Positions 51,202 to 61,043 of a DNA stretch of 64,000 bases are shown here, piece after piece. The stretch covers positions 69,364 to 133,363 of the forward strand of contig CAXPDR010000030.1 in the NCBI GenBank assembly GCA_964215955.1, given 5' to 3'. Origin of the DNA: GCA-2706205 sp964215955. Its GTDB lineage: Bacteria > Bdellovibrionota > Bacteriovoracia > Bacteriovoracales > Bacteriovoracaceae. A model generated the notes under the pieces. It was not told where the DNA came from. It saw only the letters and a program-made list of their open reading frames with translations, and did no database searches. Numbering within the stretch: position 1 is the stretch's first letter; every line of letters begins with the position of its first letter. The position numbers and the translations under genes are program-made.

Positions 51202-54200
51202 ATGATCACATATTTTGCCAAAAGACACCTACTTTCAAATGTAATCTTCTTTGGAATAATCATCCTTGGCGCTTTCGCTTGGCAAAACATAGGAAAAGAA
51301 GAATTACCTGAATTTGCGAGTGATAGAATACGAATTAGTACGACCTATCCAGGAGCATCAGCTGAAGATGTAGAATTATTTGTAACAAAAATGATAGAAG
51401 ATGAATTGTTAGGAGTTGTTGGGATTGAAGAAGTAAAAAGTACTTCAAGCCAGGGTTCATCAAATATTACAGTAACAATTGATGAGAACTACCCAGATAA
51501 GAAAGAAGCTATCCAGGATATAAAAGACGCAGCATTAAGGGCGAACCTGCCATCAGAAGTAAGAGATCTGCCAAGATTTAGACAATTTAAAAGCTCCGAG
51601 AAGGCCATACTAGATATTGGGATTTACCATAAAAAACATAAGTCTTTGGATAATAAATCAAGACAAGAACTACAAAAGTTTGTCCTTAGTTTTGAAAATC
51701 AACTTCTCGCTTTAGATGAGATTTCAAGTATTGATAAATCCCATTATAAAAAACCTGAATTAAAAATATTAGTCGATCCGAAAAAAATTCTGAAAAAAGA
51801 ATTGTCGTTATCCCAAGTAAAAAATCAGATTCAAAACAATAATATAAGAGTCCCTATTGGATCTTTAAGCGACGTAGGTGAAAGTAAAATCACTGCACTC
51901 AATGAACTTGAAACACCAGATAGCTTAAATGCCTTAATGCTACAAGGTAATTATGAAGGTGATGGAATTAAGCTTAAGGATATAGCCCAAATAGATTTTG
52001 GATTTGAAAAACCAACTTCTATCTTTAAAGTTAATGGCCATGAAGCTATATTCCTAAATATAAAAAAGAGTGTTTCAACTGATATTTTATCTGCTCACAG
52101 AGCTATTTCAGCCTTTATCACTAAGTTTCAAAAACTAAACAAAGATGCTCCAATTGGAATTATCTTAATGGATGATGAGTCTTATGCAGTTAGAAATAGA
52201 CTCAATATCATAAGTTCAAATGGACTCATTGGTTTTACTCTTATCGTTTTAATACTCCTTATATTTCTAGATTTTAAAACTGGTTTTTGGGTCGCCATGG
52301 GAATTCCTTTTACGATGAGTTTCACATTAATTATTGCTCATATAATAGGATACACTGTAAACAATATGACTCTCGCTGGAATTATTATTGTCTTAGGAAT
52401 AGTAGTGGATGATGCTATTATTATTGCTGAAAATATCTCAAGACACAAAGAGCAAGGAAAGAGCCTTCTTAATGCAAGTATTGATGGTACCCGTGAAGTT
52501 TTCAAGCCAATTTTGGCGAGTATCATCACCACCTGTGTTGCATTTGTCCCTCTCATATTTTTTGAAGGTTTCTTTGGGAAATTAGTAACCTACATTCCTC
52601 TCATTGTTATTTTAATGCTCTTAGGGTCCTTAATTGAATCATTATTCGTACTTCCCTCTCATTTATCTACAAAAACTCCCTTGGAAAAAGATTTAGAGCA
52701 AAAAGAACATTGGTTCAAAAAGTTTGAAACAAAATATGAAGTTTTCATTACTAAAATCTTGCATCATCGAGCAATAACATTATCACTTTCAAGTTTAATA
52801 GTTATGGGTTCATTTTATATTTTTAATAAAGACATGAAATTTGCTATGTTTCCAAGAGAGGAAAGTAAAGAGGTATTTATAAAGATAAAAGCTTTTAAGA
52901 ATGCTACAAAAGAAGAAACATCAAAATTGATAGAACCATTAGAAATGTATATTGCCAAAGACACCAAGAATGTCGTCGGTTTAAGAACGAGTATTGCTCA
53001 AAGCCGTAGAGGTGGTACGGTAAAGTCAAATGAAGCCTCAATTCTCGTTGAGATTTTCCCTGCAGATGACAGAGCTGTAAAATTGAGTGACTTGATAAAT
53101 GATTGGGAAAAGCAAGCTGAAAAGCTAGAGAAGATTGAGAGTGCTAAATTTTTAAGAGGAAGATGGGGACATGGTTCAGGAAATGCGATCGAACTTCAAA
53201 TTCAGGAAAATGATAATAAAAAAAGAGATCAAATCTCATCTATGCTTTCAAAAGAAATGAAAGCCATTTCTGATTTAGTTGATGTTGAAATTGAAGATCC
53301 ACTCCAACGAAAGGAATACCTATTTTCTTTAAAACAAGTCGATATGATTAGATATAATGTATCTCCAACCAGTATTACGACAATATTAAGGTCATTCGTT
53401 GAAGGAAGTATCCTTTATACAATAAATAAAGGGGATGAAGAGGTTGATGTTCGTTTAACCGTCCCTGAAAGTGAAAAACAGGATTTAAATAATATTTTAA
53501 ATCTTAGAGTGGAAAACAAAGAGGGACAGCTGATTTATCTTAAAAATGTTGTGACAATTAAAGAAGAGATAAAGCCCATTAATATTGTTCGTAATAATTA
53601 TAAAAGAGCGACAATGGTTTATGCCAATATGGCGAAAGATACCAACTCTACTCCTTTAGAGATTGCCCAAAAAATGGAAAAAGATATCTTTCCAAAAATA
53701 ACAAATTTATTTCCAACTGCTATTTTAAAATTCAAAGGAGAAATTGAAGACACTAGAGAAAGCCAAGGAGAATTTCAAAACTCAATTATTATAGTAATCA
53801 TCCTTATCTATTTCATTCTAATAATTATGTTTAATTCAATGTTTAAACCATTACTAATTCTTTCCATTGTCCCTTTTGCTGCAACTGGGGTTATTATTGC
53901 TCTTTATTTACATGAAATGAATATCTACGGTTTCTTTGCTGTCATAGGAGCTTTAGGAATGATTGGTGTTGTAATAAATGATGCCATTGTAATGATTGAT
54001 AAAATAGAAAATTCTCATATCAAAGAATCTTTACATCCATGGGAAACGATTGCAAAAGTATCTGCAACTAGGCTTAGACCTGTTTTATTAACAACGATCA
54101 CTACAGTTGCAGGTATTCTTCCTACGGCTTACGGAATAGCGGGATATGATTCCATGCTAGCAGAAATGATGCTCACTATGGGCTGGGGGTTATTATTTGG

Positions 54201-54264
54201 AACAATTATTACCTTAATACTTGTTCCGCTACTTTATTCATTCACAGTTAAAGAGCATTCATAA
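51202..54264 (+). CDS. RND efflux transporter (AcrB/HAE1 family), no adaptor alongside
   Basis: 1020 residues. AcrB-like with 12 transmembrane segments: the first at about 12-28, a large periplasmic loop starting PEFASDRIRISTTYPGASAED, a second cluster at 335-480 and a third at 860-1010. The proton-relay pair is in GIVVDDAIIIAENI (TM4). It is a little shorter than AcrB. No membrane-fusion or TolC gene is adjacent, so partners must be encoded elsewhere. ATG 51202 is weakly preceded by AGGA. Its 3' end overlaps the convergent hydrolase gene by 17 bp. Confidence 0.92.
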   Translation: MITYFAKRHLLSNVIFFGIIILGAFAWQNIGKEELPEFASDRIRISTTYPGASAEDVELFVTKMIEDELLGVVGIEEVKSTSSQGSSNITVTIDENYPDKKEAIQDIKDAALRANLPSEVRDLPRFRQFKSSEKAILDIGIYHKKHKSLDNKSRQELQKFVLSFENQLLALDEISSIDKSHYKKPELKILVDPKKILKKELSLSQVKNQIQNNNIRVPIGSLSDVGESKITALNELETPDSLNALMLQGNYEGDGIKLKDIAQIDFGFEKPTSIFKVNGHEAIFLNIKKSVSTDILSAHRAISAFITKFQKLNKDAPIGIILMDDESYAVRNRLNIISSNGLIGFTLIVLILLIFLDFKTGFWVAMGIPFTMSFTLIIAHIIGYTVNNMTLAGIIIVLGIVVDDAIIIAENISRHKEQGKSLLNASIDGTREVFKPILASIITTCVAFVPLIFFEGFFGKLVTYIPLIVILMLLGSLIESLFVLPSHLSTKTPLEKDLEQKEHWFKKFETKYEVFITKILHHRAITLSLSSLIVMGSFYIFNKDMKFAMFPREESKEVFIKIKAFKNATKEETSKLIEPLEMYIAKDTKNVVGLRTSIAQSRRGGTVKSNEASILVEIFPADDRAVKLSDLINDWEKQAEKLEKIESAKFLRGRWGHGSGNAIELQIQENDNKKRDQISSMLSKEMKAISDLVDVEIEDPLQRKEYLFSLKQVDMIRYNVSPTSITTILRSFVEGSILYTINKGDEEVDVRLTVPESEKQDLNNILNLRVENKEGQLIYLKNVVTIKEEIKPINIVRNNYKRATMVYANMAKDTNSTPLEIAQKMEKDIFPKITNLFPTAILKFKGEIEDTRESQGEFQNSIIIVIILIYFILIIMFNSMFKPLLILSIVPFAATGVIIALYLHEMNIYGFFAVIGALGMIGVVINDAIVMIDKIENSHIKESLHPWETIAKVSATRLRPVLLTTITTVAGILPTAYGIAGYDSMLAEMMLTMGWGLLFGTIITLILVPLLYSFTVKEHS

Positions 54265-55225
54265 AGATCTTTAAAAAGTCATCATAAGCTTCATAGAATG
54301 GCATATGACCTACACCTTCAAGCTCAAAAAGTTTCGCATTGGGAAACTGCTTCACAATCTTTTTACCTAATTTATCATATTGCCCAAGCTTGTAATTTAC
54401 ACCAGGTTTCTTCCACCCTCTTCCAGGACCTGTTTTATCCCTCGTCCCATTAATTATGACAACTGGTGATTTAACTGCAGAGAATTTTGCAGTTATATCT
54501 TCTGAAAAGATTGGCCCATAAGTTAAAGCATTATTCCAGGCGACCAGTTCTTTATCATTTCCAATTAATTGGCCACGATGCGCTTCTAATAAATTTTCAT
54601 ATTCGGGTTTCCAATCACCATCATAGTAATTCTTTTTTTGGTAATTTCTGATTTTATCGATATTTTTGTTTAGCTCTAAGTTGTAAAAAAAGTTAGTATC
54701 TTTAAACTCAGCGTACTTTCCATAGCTTTCTAACCCAATAGAATTAACAAGGATTAATTTCTTTGTCATTTTTGGAAAGTCATAAGCAAAAGTCGTTGCT
54801 AACATTCCTCCCATGGAGTGTCCTACAATTATCGCTTCATTTATTTTTAAATGATTTAATAGTTTCTTTGTATTAAGAGCAAACTGGGGAAAACTAAATT
54901 GATATCTCCTCGGTTTTGTACTTTTACCAAAACCAATCTGATCCGGAATAATGACACGAAAATCATTTTTCATAAGTTCAGTAGCTAAGCTTTCCCAATA
55001 GTATCCAGAAAAGTTTTTACCATGAAGGAGAACTATAACATTTTCCGATTTTTTGTTTCCTATATCCATATAGGCCATATTCAGATCTTGATTTTGAGAA
55101 TTAAATTTGAATTTTTTAACTTGAAATGGGTAATTAAAATTATCCAGTGTCGCATTATAGGATTTTTTTTGACTTGAGCAGCCAGTCAATACTATTAACA
55201 TTAAGCAAATAAAAAAACTTCTCAT
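54248..55225 (-). CDS. alpha/beta hydrolase lipoprotein
   Basis: 325 residues. Lipobox ...IVLTGC with Cys at 16. VLLHGKNFSGYYW (HG oxyanion region), nucleophile Ser in VGHSMGGMLATTF, Asp in INGTRDKTGPG and His in VGHMPFYEA give a complete catalytic triad. Members are esterases, lipases or epoxide hydrolases; substrate unknown. It is 1 bp downstream of the GH13 gene, so co-transcribed with it, which would place an outer- or inner-membrane anchored hydrolase in the glucosylglycerate unit. Confidence 0.85.
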   Translation of the reverse strand: MRSFFICLMLIVLTGCSSQKKSYNATLDNFNYPFQVKKFKFNSQNQDLNMAYMDIGNKKSENVIVLLHGKNFSGYYWESLATELMKNDFRVIIPDQIGFGKSTKPRRYQFSFPQFALNTKKLLNHLKINEAIIVGHSMGGMLATTFAYDFPKMTKKLILVNSIGLESYGKYAEFKDTNFFYNLELNKNIDKIRNYQKKNYYDGDWKPEYENLLEAHRGQLIGNDKELVAWNNALTYGPIFSEDITAKFSAVKSPVVIINGTRDKTGPGRGWKKPGVNYKLGQYDKLGKKIVKQFPNAKLFELEGVGHMPFYEAYDDFLKIFMNAL

Positions 55226-55226
55226 T

Positions 55227-56843
55227 TTAATCCTTTTCTATAAATCTTAATTCATAAGGCTTTAACTCTACTTCATCTACGACTAAATGAGTATTTGTCA
55301 GGTTAAACATAACTTTGATTTTATTATGTACGTCCCCTCTAGAGAAACATAGGCATCTAGAGTCAAGATCATATACTTCAATTTTTTCAGTGGGTGAAAA
55401 AACTGATTTTTTAGACTTATATTCAATAAGTTCCAAAATACCATCTTTAATTTTCTCAGTATGAGAATCTATTTCTAGCGGGTAAGAAAGTTTTTTTCTA
55501 TTAAGCCTACGTGGTATTCCACTTTCTTTATAACCTTCATCCCAGTTGAGACTACCTAATAAATTATGGACGTAGTGAGCTCCGATCCCAGGAAAAAACA
55601 TAACGATAGAATGAGAATTAACAACCTTTCTTACAAAAGTATCTTCTTCCTCTTCTGGCTCCTTAAGCATACTTGCCCAAGTTATATTAAGTTCATAGGG
55701 ACGAACGGTTCCATCTCGACTTACTTTTTTTCCAATGACTCCACCTTTTTCTTCGGCTATTTCACACAATTTAAAGACATCTTTCTCCGGAACGATCCCT
55801 TCTAAACCTCTCATTCCAATACCATCGTGAGAAGCAGTAAAATTTAAATAAGTTGTTTCAGAGGATATATCAAAGACTTTTCTTGTCCAATCATGAATAT
55901 ATTCGTTTGTTTTAAACATTATGGCGTGTAAAACTAATGGAGCTAAAGAGAAATTATAAATTATGTGAGCTTCATTTTGGCCATTTCCCCAATACGAAAT
56001 GTTCTCCTCATGAGGTACGTTACTTTCAGTGACCAAATATAAGTCCGTATTAATTTCATCAGCTATAGCTCTAAGCAATTGAACAAACTGATGCGTTTTT
56101 GGAAGATGCGAACAATTTGTACCAAACTCTTTCCACATAAAGGGTACTGCATCGACTCTAAAATACTGTGCACCTTTTTCGATATAAAAGAAAAAAGTTT
56201 CTAATAAATATTTCATCATTTTGATATTACTTAAATTTGTATCGACCTGGTCTGCACTAAAAGTTGTCCACACATATTTTAACTCACCGTTAACTTCAAA
56301 AGGAGTGAATAATGGCGATGTTCTAGGTCTCACAATAAGTGGAATATATTCTTGAAATGAATCAGAATTAAAACGTTGTTCATCGACAAAATGAAACATT
56401 TTTTGTGCATCCACATCTCCAGCAATGGCCTTTTGAAAAATTTCATTTTCACTCGATAGATGATTAAACACACAGTCATACATTTTCTTAGCAGGTATAT
56501 TTTCAATATCCTCCCAATCTCCATAGGTTTCTTCAACTTTCTGATAGTCAGTTGGAGAAAAACCATCATCGCTTGTCCATGGGTAAAAAGGAAGAAGATG
56601 AACTATTGAAAATTTATTTTTAAGATCATTTTGTAAAAATTTATTTAAAGTTTTCAAATTATTTTGATCTTGAGAAAAAAACTGGTCTGCATATGTAATT
56701 AACATAGTATCTTTTTCGGAGAACAGTTTTTCTGATTTACCATTAAAACCTTTATTTAAAGTTTTAATTTTTTCTTCAATATATTTTTCTAATTCTTTAA
56801 ATTCTGAGTTTAAACCTAATAAGAGATCATTAATTTTACGCAC
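55227..56843 (-). CDS. GH13_18 sucrose phosphorylase-like, likely glucosylglycerate phosphorylase
   Basis: 538 residues, no signal, cytoplasmic. The GH13 barrel keeps nucleophile D231 (YFRVDAVPFMWKEFGTNCSH), acid/base E273 (TESNVPHEENISYWGNG) and D340 (ASHDGIGM). The segments VPFMWKEFGT..SHLPKTH and TESNVPHEENISYWG match glucosylglycerate phosphorylases more closely than sucrose phosphorylase. It would split glucosylglycerate with phosphate to glucose-1-phosphate and D-glycerate. The upstream gene encodes a glycerate kinase, overlapping by 8 bp, which supports this assignment. Confidence 0.85.
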   Translation of the reverse strand: MRKINDLLLGLNSEFKELEKYIEEKIKTLNKGFNGKSEKLFSEKDTMLITYADQFFSQDQNNLKTLNKFLQNDLKNKFSIVHLLPFYPWTSDDGFSPTDYQKVEETYGDWEDIENIPAKKMYDCVFNHLSSENEIFQKAIAGDVDAQKMFHFVDEQRFNSDSFQEYIPLIVRPRTSPLFTPFEVNGELKYVWTTFSADQVDTNLSNIKMMKYLLETFFFYIEKGAQYFRVDAVPFMWKEFGTNCSHLPKTHQFVQLLRAIADEINTDLYLVTESNVPHEENISYWGNGQNEAHIIYNFSLAPLVLHAIMFKTNEYIHDWTRKVFDISSETTYLNFTASHDGIGMRGLEGIVPEKDVFKLCEIAEEKGGVIGKKVSRDGTVRPYELNITWASMLKEPEEEEDTFVRKVVNSHSIVMFFPGIGAHYVHNLLGSLNWDEGYKESGIPRRLNRKKLSYPLEIDSHTEKIKDGILELIEYKSKKSVFSPTEKIEVYDLDSRCLCFSRGDVHNKIKVMFNLTNTHLVVDEVELKPYELRFIEKD

Positions 56844-57987
56844 GCCAAATACACCTTAGATCCATAACATTTGTTTTAGTTGGACCTGTTTTAATTAGAG
56901 TATTTAGTTTATCGAAATATGAGTAGGAATCAAACTGTTTTAAATAAATTTCAGCATCCAAGCTTTGATAGAGCTCATAGTTAATATAAGCTCCCGCAGC
57001 ATCGGTAGGTCCATCTCCTCCGTCCGTTCCTATGCTTAAAATATGTAAGTTTCGATTTTCCGGTTTAGCATAGACCTTTTCGGCCATTGCTAAGACAAAG
57101 TGGGTATTTCTTCCCCCTTTACCCGGCTTCGGAGGTAAAACAATTGGTGCTTCCCCACCTGATATTATGGTTTCTCCAAGCTCTGGTAATTTAGCAGTTA
57201 CTTCGTTTATCAATTCATCAATAGAGCAATCATAAATTTTATCTACCTTTAAATCTAGAGTTTGACTCAATTGATCCAGTAACACACTAGCACTTTGGGT
57301 CTTAAAACTTACTGGATGGATAACCTCATCTCCAGCCTTTAACAGAGGACCAGAACTCACATCGACTAAGTTTTCATTTGGTATATCACAAGTAACAAAT
57401 TGATATATTAATTTTGTTTTAATAAAATCTAGAAGCCCACCATTTTTTACCAATGACAAAGCTTTTCTTTCCAGATTAATTTGATTAATATTTTTTCCTG
57501 ATGATAAAAGCTCTTCATGCTTTTTTTGAAGTTCCTCAAAGCTAAGTCCATTAATTGGTAGTTCAAGAAGTGCACTCCCTCCACCAGATAACAAGAATAT
57601 CAAACTATCATTTTCAGGAATCGACTTTAATTTCTCAATAAACACTTTTGTATTGTCTATGTTAACCGCTGTTATTACTGGATGCGTACCTTCAATTTGA
57701 TAAATCTCAGGATCATCTACAGCGTGATCAATCTTAGTATAGGAGACGCATTGAGCAATTTTTAAATTTGAATTCTGTTGTTTTAAGAGTTTCTTTAACG
57801 CTGCGACTTCAAAACTAGCAGCTTTACCTAACCCAAAAATATGAACATTTTCACCTAGGTCAAGATTTCTTCCTTGGACCTCCATGGAGTTATGATAAAA
57901 TTTTATCATTCGTGCAAAATTTGAATAAGGATCAAGAAGGCTCAAGACTTCTGATAACAACTTTTTTACTTTTAAGGATTGGCTCAT
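56836..57987 (-). CDS. glycerate 2-kinase (GckA/TtuD, MOFRL family)
   Basis: 383 residues. The N-terminal DUF4147 Rossmann-like domain has HIFGLGKAASF and the Gly-rich LLSGGGSALLELP; the C-terminal MOFRL region has GTDGGDGPTDAAGAYI. It phosphorylates glycerate to 2-phosphoglycerate, feeding lower glycolysis. Start at ATG 57987; an in-frame TTG two codons earlier is possible, and a stop lies just beyond. The ATG abuts the divergent symporter ATG at 57988 with no base between. Confidence 0.92.
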   Translation of the reverse strand: MSQSLKVKKLLSEVLSLLDPYSNFARMIKFYHNSMEVQGRNLDLGENVHIFGLGKAASFEVAALKKLLKQQNSNLKIAQCVSYTKIDHAVDDPEIYQIEGTHPVITAVNIDNTKVFIEKLKSIPENDSLIFLLSGGGSALLELPINGLSFEELQKKHEELLSSGKNINQINLERKALSLVKNGGLLDFIKTKLIYQFVTCDIPNENLVDVSSGPLLKAGDEVIHPVSFKTQSASVLLDQLSQTLDLKVDKIYDCSIDELINEVTAKLPELGETIISGGEAPIVLPPKPGKGGRNTHFVLAMAEKVYAKPENRNLHILSIGTDGGDGPTDAAGAYINYELYQSLDAEIYLKQFDSYSYFDKLNTLIKTGPTKTNVMDLRCIWRA

Positions 57988-59592
57988 ATGCAACTACATT
58001 TTTTTGATTGGACAATAATAATTTTATATCTGATTGGTATGATAGGCCTAAGTATTTTTCTTTCAAGAGGGCAAAAAAATAAGGATGACTATTATTTGGG
58101 TGGAAATGATACAGGTGCCTGGCCAATAGCTATCTCAACAATGGCTACTCAATGTTCAACTAATTCAATTCTTGGAGCTCCAGCCTTCGTAGCTTTTTCC
58201 ATAGGTGGCGGGATGCTTTGGCTTCAATATGAATTAGCGGTCCCTTTTGCCATGATTTTTTTGATGATATTTCTTCTTCCTCTCTATAGAAGATTAGGAA
58301 TAATATCTGTATATGCTTACCTAGAGAAAAGGTTTGATAAAAATACCCGTCTGGTTATGTCTCTACTCTTTCAATTTATTAGAGCCTTTGCAACTGGAGT
58401 TACCGTCTATGGTATTTCAATCGTAATTGCCTATTGTACAGGAATAAGCTTTACCCTTGCTGTAATTATGCTAGGAGTTATCACTATTATTTACGATTCA
58501 ATCGGTGGTATGAAAGCAGTTATCATTTCAGATGTCATTCAAATGGTTGTCCTTTATGGAGCAATTATTATGACTATAATTATTGCTATAAACCTCACAG
58601 GTGGTTTTAGTGAAACTATCAATGCATTTGATACGACTCGTTTAAAAGCTATCAATTTAAGCAGCCACGGTTTTGATGGGAACAGTTTTGCTTTTCTTCC
58701 CATGATGATTGGTGGTTTTTTTCTCTATGTCTCTTACTATGGTTGTGACCAATCCCAAGTTCAAAGAGAGCTATCAACCAAAAATGTTGATGAAACTAAT
58801 ATGGCCTTATTTATAAATGGGATGCTCAGATTCCCACTAGTTCTTACATACTGTTTTTTAGGAGTTTGTATTGGAGCTTATGTTGCAAAAAACCCTGATT
58901 TTATAAATTTATTACCTATAGAAAATGGATCGCCTAATTATAATTTATCCGTTCCTGTTTTTGTTTTAAAATATTTTCCTATCGGTGCAGTCGGTTTAGT
59001 TATGGTCGGATTATTCTCCGCAGCCATGTCTTCATTAGATTCAACCATAAATTCACTTTCTGCCACAACGATGCAAGATATTTTCAAGAGTTTTTTAAAC
59101 AAATCATTTTCAGAAAAACAAGAACTATATCTTTCAAAAATTCTGACTATATTTTGGGGAACTGTTTGTACTATTTTTGCATTTTTTGTAGGAGATATTT
59201 CTGATTCAATTATTGTTTCAATGAATAAAATTGGTTCTCTTGCTAACGGTCCCATTCTAGGAGTCTTTCTTCTTGGTATTCTTACTAGAAAGGCTAATGG
59301 TTTAGGAGCAATCACAGGTCTCGTTATTGGATTTGTTGTAAATGCAGTTTTTTGGGTTTTCGTACCTTCAGTAAGCTGGCCATGGTGGAATATGATTGGT
59401 TGTCTTGTTTGCTTTCTTATTGGAATATCTATTAGTTCAATTAGTAGTCCAGTTAAACAAGACCTAACAGGCTTAACTTATGATTCTTTTAAAGAAGTAA
59501 GTTCTGACGAATTCAAAATTGACTGGAAAAAATATTACTATGTATTGGGTGCTTGGGGTGTTATTATCACCGGGATATGTTACGCGCTTTAG
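57988..59592 (+). CDS. sodium:solute symporter (SSS/SLC5 family)
   Basis: 534 residues with about 13 transmembrane helices, starting FFDWTIIILYLIGMIGLSIF and containing the family signature region GGNDTGAWPIAISTMATQCSTNSILGAPAF (quoted in part: TMATQCSTNSILGAP). Transports a small solute with sodium. With the adjacent phosphorylase and kinase, glucosylglycerate or glycerate is the likely cargo (inference). ATG 57988 follows AAGGA; the upstream TTG overlaps it. Confidence 0.88.
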   Translation: MQLHFFDWTIIILYLIGMIGLSIFLSRGQKNKDDYYLGGNDTGAWPIAISTMATQCSTNSILGAPAFVAFSIGGGMLWLQYELAVPFAMIFLMIFLLPLYRRLGIISVYAYLEKRFDKNTRLVMSLLFQFIRAFATGVTVYGISIVIAYCTGISFTLAVIMLGVITIIYDSIGGMKAVIISDVIQMVVLYGAIIMTIIIAINLTGGFSETINAFDTTRLKAINLSSHGFDGNSFAFLPMMIGGFFLYVSYYGCDQSQVQRELSTKNVDETNMALFINGMLRFPLVLTYCFLGVCIGAYVAKNPDFINLLPIENGSPNYNLSVPVFVLKYFPIGAVGLVMVGLFSAAMSSLDSTINSLSATTMQDIFKSFLNKSFSEKQELYLSKILTIFWGTVCTIFAFFVGDISDSIIVSMNKIGSLANGPILGVFLLGILTRKANGLGAITGLVIGFVVNAVFWVFVPSVSWPWWNMIGCLVCFLIGISISSISSPVKQDLTGLTYDSFKEVSSDEFKIDWKKYYYVLGAWGVIITGICYAL

Positions 59593-60299
59593 TTAAATTT
59601 TTTATTTTATTATTTCCTCTTTATTTTTCAACCTTAACTCTGGCTCAGGGAGTTTGGTCTGGTGGAATCGGCTATCTCGATCAAGAAGATTATCGAGTAG
59701 ATAATGAAGTGAATAGTCTTCCATTCGGATTAAAATTTGTTCCCGTTATTAGTTATCGTGGCGAAAACATTAGTATTTACGGTCCAAATATTCGCTATTC
59801 ATTATTAAAAGGGGCAATCGCCTCAAGCCTACATCTAGAACCAAGTGGAGCAAGATATGAATCCAAAGAAATTGAACTCAGAGATACGGCCATAAATGCT
59901 GGCCTAAGCGTAAGATTATTCTTTCTAAACTTAAAGCACACTATAGATATATATGATAAATACAATGGAAGTATAACAACAGCGACACTTGGTCATCGTT
60001 TTGTCCTAACAGAGTCACTTTTTCTTATAGGAAGTGTAGGATATCAATTCTTAAGCAAAGCGTTTACCGATTTTTATTATGGTGTAAAGGAAGAGGAAAT
60101 TGGAACTTATTCCCAATACCAACCACAAGAAGCTCAAAATAAAATTGCAAGAATCAACCTCACTTACTTGATGTCTAAAGAAATTTCTTTAACTTTAAAC
60201 TATTCCTTTACTGAACTGGATAAAGAAATTTATGATTCACCTACTGTTAGTCAAAAATCTTTCAAAGCCTGGGGAATTTTTATTGCTTCGGCATTTTAA
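59577..60299 (+). CDS. MipA/OmpV family outer-membrane protein
   Basis: 240 residues from ATG 59577, which begins a signal peptide (LVKFFILLFPLYFSTLTLA) and overlaps the symporter end by 16 bp. MipA-like elements include VWSGGIGYLDQEDYR, FVPVISYRGENISIYGPNI and the closing FKAWGIFIASAF with terminal Phe. A 10- to 12-strand barrel is expected. Joined to the symporter, it may be the outer-membrane port for the same solute (inference). Confidence 0.8.
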   Translation: MLRALVKFFILLFPLYFSTLTLAQGVWSGGIGYLDQEDYRVDNEVNSLPFGLKFVPVISYRGENISIYGPNIRYSLLKGAIASSLHLEPSGARYESKEIELRDTAINAGLSVRLFFLNLKHTIDIYDKYNGSITTATLGHRFVLTESLFLIGSVGYQFLSKAFTDFYYGVKEEEIGTYSQYQPQEAQNKIARINLTYLMSKEISLTLNYSFTELDKEIYDSPTVSQKSFKAWGIFIASAF

Positions 60300-60981
60300 T
60301 TTGAGCTAAAAATAGGCTCACAGAAATACCACCGGCACCTAATAACATTGTCATCACAACAATTTGATACCTAACCGCAACTAATGGATCTACTCCAGAT
60401 AAAATCTGGCCTGTCATCATTCCAGGTAAAGATACCAGCCCAACAGCAAGAAAACTATTTATTTGGGGTATTAGTGAAGCCTTAAGAGATTTCCTTCTTG
60501 CTTCCCGAATAGATATATTAGTACTAATCTCGTTTGAAAACCTTTCAGCGGCAATTCCAATAGTATTCATAGCACTCGCAAAAACCATTCCCGCGAGAGG
60601 AATTATAAACCTTGGTGCATACCAAGGACTTGTAGGTATAATGGCGATTACGACTAAAAGCAATACAGGTAAAGCCCCACACAACAGACTAATCAAAGAC
60701 TTCTTTAAGTGTTTTGTCCTGTCTCCTTTTATTGAATGAAGAGATATCCAAGCAGAAACAGCCAACATAAACAAAAGCATTAAAGTCGTCCATAATGGGT
60801 TATTTTGAGTAAAAATATAATTCAGAAAATACCCAATAATAAAAAGTTGGGATAACATACGTACAATAGCATAAAGCAGTTCCTTCCAATTTAGTCCCCA
60901 TTGTATAAAAATAGCTAAAACAATACCTAAGGGAATTAATGATAAAGAAAGATTTTCAATCGGAATGATTATTGCGTTCAT
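60280..60981 (-). CDS. fetB: UPF0014 family ABC-type permease (FetB-like)
   Basis: 233 residues, seven predicted transmembrane helices. MAFASAMNTIGIAAERF-like segment (VFASAMNTIGIA) and SLPGMMTGQILSGVDPLVAVRYQIVV are typical of FetB/YbbM, an iron exporter in E. coli that works with ATPase FetA. No fetA lies beside it. Convergent with the MipA/OmpV-like gene, 20-bp overlap at the 3' ends. Confidence 0.85.
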   Translation of the reverse strand: MNAIIIPIENLSLSLIPLGIVLAIFIQWGLNWKELLYAIVRMLSQLFIIGYFLNYIFTQNNPLWTTLMLLFMLAVSAWISLHSIKGDRTKHLKKSLISLLCGALPVLLLVVIAIIPTSPWYAPRFIIPLAGMVFASAMNTIGIAAERFSNEISTNISIREARRKSLKASLIPQINSFLAVGLVSLPGMMTGQILSGVDPLVAVRYQIVVMTMLLGAGGISVSLFLAQIKMPKQ

Positions 60982-61043
60982 CTTTATATTTTTTAATATT
61001 TTCTTTTAATTGCCAATAAGTATTCAGTTTTATAGTAATAACT

